From Clitopilus passeckerianus (lineage: Eukaryota > Basidiomycota > Agaricomycetes > Agaricales > Entolomataceae), in the NCBI GenBank assembly GCA_944990035.1, contig CALYLX010000035.1, positions 124,001 through 188,000 on the forward strand: DNA of 64,000 nucleotides, in the 5' to 3' direction. The notes beneath the pieces were generated by a model that made no database searches, was not told the origin of the DNA, and saw only the letters and a list, made by a program, of their open reading frames with translations. Position 1 is the stretch's first letter, and the number at the start of each line of letters is the position of its first letter. Of the stretch, positions 58,867-64,000 are shown piece after piece. Position numbers and translations under genes: made by a program.

Positions 58867-59033
58867 TGTTAGCGTGTAATGCTACCTAGGGGTCAAGGGG
58901 AACCAGCTTTACTCGGAGGTAGGCGGCGTTTGTGACGGCTGTGGCGAAGGGGTATACGGAGATTGCGAAGCTGTTGCAGGAAGATTCGGATTGTTGTATA
59001 GCGTAAGGTATAATTCTACCTAGGGGTCTAGGG
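58786..59033. repeat. Direct duplication of the ankyrin gene 3' end
   Basis: The last ~100 bp of the ankyrin gene plus downstream sequence (58786-58905) recur at about 58925-59033: GGGGTATACGGAGATTGCGA, TTGTTGTATAGCGTAA and CTACCTAGGGGTC in the same order. The second copy encodes a stand-alone final repeat with no start codon. Confidence 0.85.
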
Positions 59034-59836
59034 AAAAGACATTTACGTTATCCTGGAAACTGAGCTACGGTAGACGGGGGACATCATGGCCAGATAGGTC
59101 AAGGCGGATTGAAAAAACCTTTCTTAAAACTTGTTAGGTTAATTGGGAGGGGGTGGACCGGAGACCGGTGTCCAAATCGTAACAGGAATTTGTCGTGGTT
59201 GAGGTGGCTGGTTACGAGCCTAAGAATGCTTCTATAGCTTGGCAAATCTCCAATACATACTGACGACAATGACGAAGGTGGAGGTACAATTGGAATACCG
59301 GCGGCACACGATAGATTACCATTGTATTGGACGGAGACAACAAAGAGGAAATTCCGTTGCTGATGTAGTTTGTATGTCGTAGGCTTCGTTGACAAGAACA
59401 CCGTTAATGACGGTGCTAGTCACCGCAAAAGACAAAAGGAAAACATATGGCCCGAAAGGAGAAAGCGACGTTAACCCGGCTTTGCACGTGACCCTTACAC
59501 TTTTTCGCTTCTTCTTTGTTTTTGTCTTTTGTTTTCTGCTAGCGACGCTAGGAAAGAACAAAGTTGAACTAGACTGAATTCAATCCTCGGTTGCTGCAAA
59601 ACATTATTCAAAACGCAAATGGATTGTTACTTGTCAATTCACAGTCCGGCATTTCGGAACGCCTCTTCCCTTCACATCTGCCTCGAGGCATCTCAGAATT
59701 TCCTGATAAAGCTTGCCGACCTCGTTGCGTTGTATTCCACGTTGATTAGGGCTGTTCGTTCACAACCACACCGAAGAACGAATACAAAAGCCCCCCTGCC
59801 GTGAGATATCATTTTTCTCTTCTCCCCCACATAAAA
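59034..59836. other. Upstream interval of the low-complexity gene
   Basis: No gene recognised; short frames only. It presumably contains the promoter of the gene starting at 59837. Confidence 0.4.
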
Positions 59837-62800
59837 ATGGCGACGACGCAGCAGCAACAACAGCAACAGCAAACGTCACCGACGGCGCCTACGAATACGA
59901 ACACGCAAGGAAGATCGCAGAGGATAACGAGGCCACCTGTCGTACCTAACAGCGCAGCTGGACAAGGCAAGCACCAATTCCCTTTGACGCTATATCGAGT
60001 TAGAACTGGGATCGATCGGGCACGCTCGGGCGATACAATTCGATACAATTCGACTCAGACTCAGATCGTCCTCGATGCGACTCGATTCGTCTGCTTGCGC
60101 AGTGCATCGCCTTACTCAGTACATCGTCGCTAATAGCCGCCCTTTCAACAGGTTCCCTCCACTCACTCCGCGATTCATCCCGTTCTCCTGCTCTTCGTCA
60201 ACGTACGATCAAGTCAACCCACGCATCCTCCATGCCAGTCGTCCCCAGCGCAATGCAAATTTTCGGGAACGAAGGTCAAGGTGGCGATTCTCCACAGCAC
60301 CAACACCAACAACAGCAACAGTTACAATCCAGCCCTACCCTAGCCAATACGCTACCGTCAGTAACTGGAGCAGGCCCAGGCGTATCCGTCACACGTCTCT
60401 TACCCACCCCACCGCACCCACCGCCCGACAATGCAGTTCTCCCTGGTGAGAGGAGGCCTTCGCCGCCACTTCAACAGCATTCGGCGCCTAACGTCCCCAC
60501 TGTGGGCGCTAATGGTGGAGGTGGGAGTCCCAGCCCGCACTACCCACGTCCCATCAACCGCTCCAACGGGCTTCCCCAGTTCCTAACGAGCTACGAAGAG
60601 GAGGATTCCATGTCCGTGTCCGTACAAGACGATAAACGCATACAGGAGGAGTTGGATCTGCTAGATCTGAGCGGGGACGCGGATGAGAGTTTTCATATGA
60701 GTGAGGTGATGGAGGATATTGCGCGGGCGGATCGGGAGGCGGTTGCTGCGAAGGAGAGGGTGAAGGAGGGGAGGGTGAAGAGGGAGAGGGAGATGCAGGG
60801 GTTGCATGGGCAGGGGAGTTATGGGTCTGTTGGGAGTGGGGGGAGTGGTGCGTCTGGGGGGTATCGCGAACGTGAACGTGAACCTCGGGAAGGACAACAA
60901 CAACAATACCCTCAAAACCACTCCCCCACGCACGCCCGCTCCTCCCCACGCGCCTCACCCATGCACGGGCCCGTCGGAACCTCCGCGACGAATTCACCCA
61001 AAGACCCGACGAATGATTTACACCGCCGGCAGTCGCAGTCTAGTACGCATTCTTCGGGGTCGGGGTCGAATAATTCGACTTCGTATACGTCTAATAACCC
61101 GCATAATCCGTTCACCTCGAGGGAGAGTCCCACTGCCAATACCAGGCCTGTGTTGGGGGCACATCCGAGTGCGATTAATACTCGTGATAATACCCGTGAT
61201 AGGGAGAGGGAGAGGGAGAGAGTAGAAAGAGAATCCCCCAAAACCCGCACCGCACTCCCACCCTCACCTAACCTCGTCCAGTCGTTCGTCCAAGCACGGG
61301 TGATGTCTCCCATCGAGAGGAGGGGATCGCCTTTGGCTTATCAGGTGCAGACTGCGAATTGGGAACGCGAACGTGAACGGGATTTACGAGATGGTAGAGA
61401 GAGGGATGGGAGGGAAGAGCAGCCGAAGAACCCCAGACGACATTCGAACCCCCTGACGAGCTCTGCGCCTTTGATAGGGAATGGGACGACCCCGCCGTTG
61501 GCTACTGTTCCGTCGAGAACCCCGGATAGGAGTTTACCGCTGCAGGAGGAGTTGGATGATGAGCATGAGCATGTGCAGCAGCCGGCGGTGACGACGACGA
61601 CGACGACGACGGCCACGAAGGCTATACCCATACCTGGACCTGGACCTGGGCAGAGAGAAGGACAGAGAGAGGTTGCAGCGCAGAGGGAGGCGTGGAAGAA
61701 TAGTGTGGGGATGCAGCATTCGAATCCGTCGTTGGAGGATTTGAGTAGGAAGGGGAGGGGTGGGCAAGTGCAAGGACCTGGACAAGCGCAAGGGAGGGTG
61801 GATGCACGATTGATAGATGTTGGATCGCATTCGCCCACGCCGAGTTCGGATTTGCATCCTGAGGGATGGAGTGGGAATCGAGCTGGGGGTGCTGCTGGGA
61901 GGGATAGGGAACGAGAACGCGAAAGAGAAAGGGAGCGGGAAAGAGAACGAGAGAGGGAAAGAGAGAGGGACATGCAAGACGTGAAGCGGTACCCCCAGCA
62001 GCAACAAGAAGAGCGCCGAGTAGAGCAAGAAGAAGACGAAGAAGACGACATGATCGACAGGGATTTCACCCCCCGTTCCCCAACTGCAGATCTACCCGAC
62101 AGCCCGCCTACGCATCCTGTACATCCCGCCCTGTTCGCACAGAGGGGGAGTCCGTCACAGGGGTATGGGGGTGTGCATCAGCATTCGGGGTATGGGGTGA
62201 ACGTTAACAATGGGCCGACGAGAGGGGGAGCGGGGCAGGGACATGGGCATGGACAGGTGCAGCAGCAAGGGTCGAGGGCGAGACATGGGAGGAGTGGAAG
62301 CACGGATGGGATTGGGATGAGGTCGTTTGATCCGAGTTTGTTTGCGGGGGATACGAGTGAGTTGGTTATGGGGAGCGGGAGTGGGAGTCCGAGTGCGTTG
62401 TTGGGGCAGACGTTGGGGCAGACGCATCAACAGAACCCACAGCAGCAGCAGCAACAGCAGGGTGGGGGCGGGTATAGGGAGATGAAGAGGGAGTCGGTTA
62501 GAGAAGGGAAGGGAGACACGGGGAGGCAGGGTGTGGCGTATGATGAGCCAAGGGATTCGAGAAAGGGTCAACCTCAGCAACCTCAGCATCAGCATCAGCA
62601 GGAACGCGAACGAGAACGGGAAAGGCCGAGGCAACCAGATGTCGAGGAGGCGAGCCAGTCTGGATACGATTCGTCGTATTTGCAGAGCTATTACAACGCC
62701 TCGCCGCATCCCGGGAATCAGCAAATGCATCCTCAGCAGCAACTTCACCAGCACCTCCAGCAGCAGCAGTATGCGAATCAGAGAGGGTATGATCCTCGTC

Positions 62801-64000
62801 CGCAGCCTTCGCAGATTCAGACTCAAACCCAACATCATCATTCGAATTCGAGAGAGTCGATCCCGTCGAGTCAGAGTCATTACTCCCAGCATCAACGACC
62901 GGATGCGCCTATCCCGCCTACACCCCACAGTGCTACGAATGCTCCTTCGCCTCTCGTATCTCAAGCAGCCCCGCATCTGGGACCTGGGATGAATATGGAT
63001 AATGCCAGTGAAGCAAGCTACGATCTCAAAGGCAGCGAACGCGACTTCTTCGAGGGACGCATGCTGGATGAAGGGAGCGTTTATGACCCTCGAATGGATA
63101 GTCGAACTGGCTTCCATGGAACACCAGGTTTCATAGACCCGAGGCTGTTGGTTGGATTGGCCAGTGCTGCTGGGTATAGCTATGATGGTGGACGACAAGG
63201 AGATCACCCGCCGTTTAGCCCTGTTCCCGCCATGGGCTCGCCGTATCCGTTCCCGTTCTCGCATGTCAGGAGGAATCCCGTGCCGCAGACGAATAGGGTT
63301 GGGATTCCACCACTTCAGCCTGGGAGTAATGTTGCTTTGGGTCTGAGTGGGTTGAACCCTGGTCGAGCGAAGGCCGCCGAGAAGGAGAAGGAGGCTGTTA
63401 GAAATGTGGAGGTTGTGGAGAAGGCTGGTGGGAGGGAGGAGGTGAGAGGAGGGAAGGAGCAGGATGTAAAGGTGGATAGGGGAAGCAATGTGAACAACCA
63501 TCCTCCCCCTCCTCCGAGCGCCAGTGCAAGTGAAGCTGGTGGACCACCCGACAGAGAGCCTTCGACTGCACCAGCTCTTAACGACCCACAATCTCTTCAA
63601 GCTATACAAGCAGAGATTGCGAAGCAATGGCTTGCGTACGCTAGGAATACCCATGACGCGATGTCCGAGAGTACGTTCTCTCCTGCTAGTGGACCGTTCT
63701 CGCCTCTACCCGGTCAACCACACCATGGCGCTGGCGGATACAACTTCGACCCTTGGGCTCATCTACACGCCAGCCGATACCTTGGCCTAGGAATGGGAGG
63801 ACGAGTCGGAGGTGGGGGTGGTATAGGAGGAGCACTAGGTCTGGCTGGCATGAGCGACAACATCAGCATGAGAAGTTCACCTTCTCATGAACCGCTTTCG
63901 CTGCCTACACCTCCGCCGATGTTGGGCCTGAAGAAACGCGGACCTGCTGCCTCTGCTCTGCTCTCGAATGCCCTGGGTGCATCTGCCGGTGGACGACCAA
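59837..64000 (+). CDS. Large Gln/Arg-Glu/Pro-rich, probably disordered protein (3' end beyond window)
   Basis: Exon 1 (59837-59966) begins M-A-T-T followed by eight Gln. A GC-AG intron (59967-60151; donor AAG|GCAAGC, acceptor CAACAG) joins in phase to an exon that stays open to the right edge, for over 1,320 residues. Visible elements: poly-Gln/His runs (HQHQQQQQ at ~60.3 kb, QQQQQQQ at ~62.45 kb), an acidic helical patch (DKRIQEELDLLDLSGDADES), long Arg-Glu repeats (near 61.91-61.97 kb), a Thr run (61.59 kb), many SP/TP sites (HSPTHARSSPRASP, FTPRSPTADLPDSPP), a Tyr/Gln stretch (SGYDSSYLQSYYNASPHPGN) and a conserved-looking AIQAEIAKQWLAYARNTHDA near 63.63 kb. Composition suggests a nuclear or signalling scaffold with phosphorylation sites; no family is recognised. 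Large antisense open frames over 60.5-63.7 kb are shadows of the repeats. Confidence 0.7.

Noticed and set aside
61341..62069. 242-codon minus-strand Ser/Leu/Cys-rich frame
   Set aside because: Shadow of the (GAR)n and (ACG)n repeats in the plus-strand gene.
62155..63654. 499-codon minus-strand open frame
   Set aside because: It is antisense to the repetitive Gln/Arg-Glu coding exon. Its Arg/Leu/Pro-rich, domain-free product is what the opposite strand of CAG/GAG-type repeats gives.
1..64000. CRISPR arrays, bacterial operons, prophage or rRNA genes
   Set aside because: None seen; the spacers here are kilobase-scale segmental repeats and the gene structure is eukaryotic.

Overview
This window is nuclear DNA of a filamentous fungus, most likely an agaricomycete (mushroom-forming basidiomycete). 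The signs are many short spliceosomal introns (about 45-85 nt, GT..AG, one GC..AG), fungal NACHT-type STAND NTPases, a multi-exon cytochrome P450, a RhoGDI, a TAP-like alpha/beta hydrolase and long low-complexity proteins. No bacterial, plasmid or CRISPR feature was seen. All gene models are hand-built from splice motifs and reading-frame continuity, without transcripts or database searches.

Layout. (1) 1-2920: 5' and middle part of a large minus-strand acidic/Gly-rich protein of unknown function (called G1 here), running off the left edge. (2) 3-46 kb: a head-to-tail segmental array. Six minus-strand NACHT genes (NAC1-NAC6, near 5, 18, 24, 30, 36 and 43 kb; about 6-kb spacing from NAC2 onward) alternate with a diverged repeat block ('spacer') present in about eight copies. 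A promoter-like module, CACGTG plus a conserved ~40-nt element, caps the 5' side of the spacers and of G1. Broken pieces of G1 are scattered through the array. One interval (8.7-16 kb) has spacers but no NACHT gene. NAC1, NAC3 and NAC5 look intact; NAC2 (frameshift) and NAC4 (stop codon after Walker B) look broken; NAC6 has a damaged tail. (3) 46.5-51.4 kb: a RhoGDI gene, a secreted or membrane-anchored TAP-like serine hydrolase, and relics of an unrecognised gene with ankyrin-like sequence. (4) 51.7-55.7 kb: a P450 pseudogene and a decayed partial copy of the hydrolase. (5) 56.3-59 kb: an unknown beta-rich acidic protein and an ankyrin-repeat protein. (6) 59.8-64 kb: a large Gln/Arg-Glu/Pro-rich protein running off the right edge.

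How the parts may work together. The NACHT proteins share a 15-20 residue N-terminal motif (pattern S-T-[ILV]-T-[ST]-x-x-D-T-N-x-x-V-T-Q-N), then the NTPase module, then a helical region without ANK/WD/TPR repeats, then a swappable C-terminal exon that is basic (nuclear-signal-like) in some copies and strongly acidic in others. The ankyrin protein at 57.8 kb begins with a loosely similar Thr/Asn-rich segment. By analogy with known fungal NLR-effector pairs, this could be a small NLR-like recognition cluster in birth-and-death evolution. That is inference; no function has been shown.
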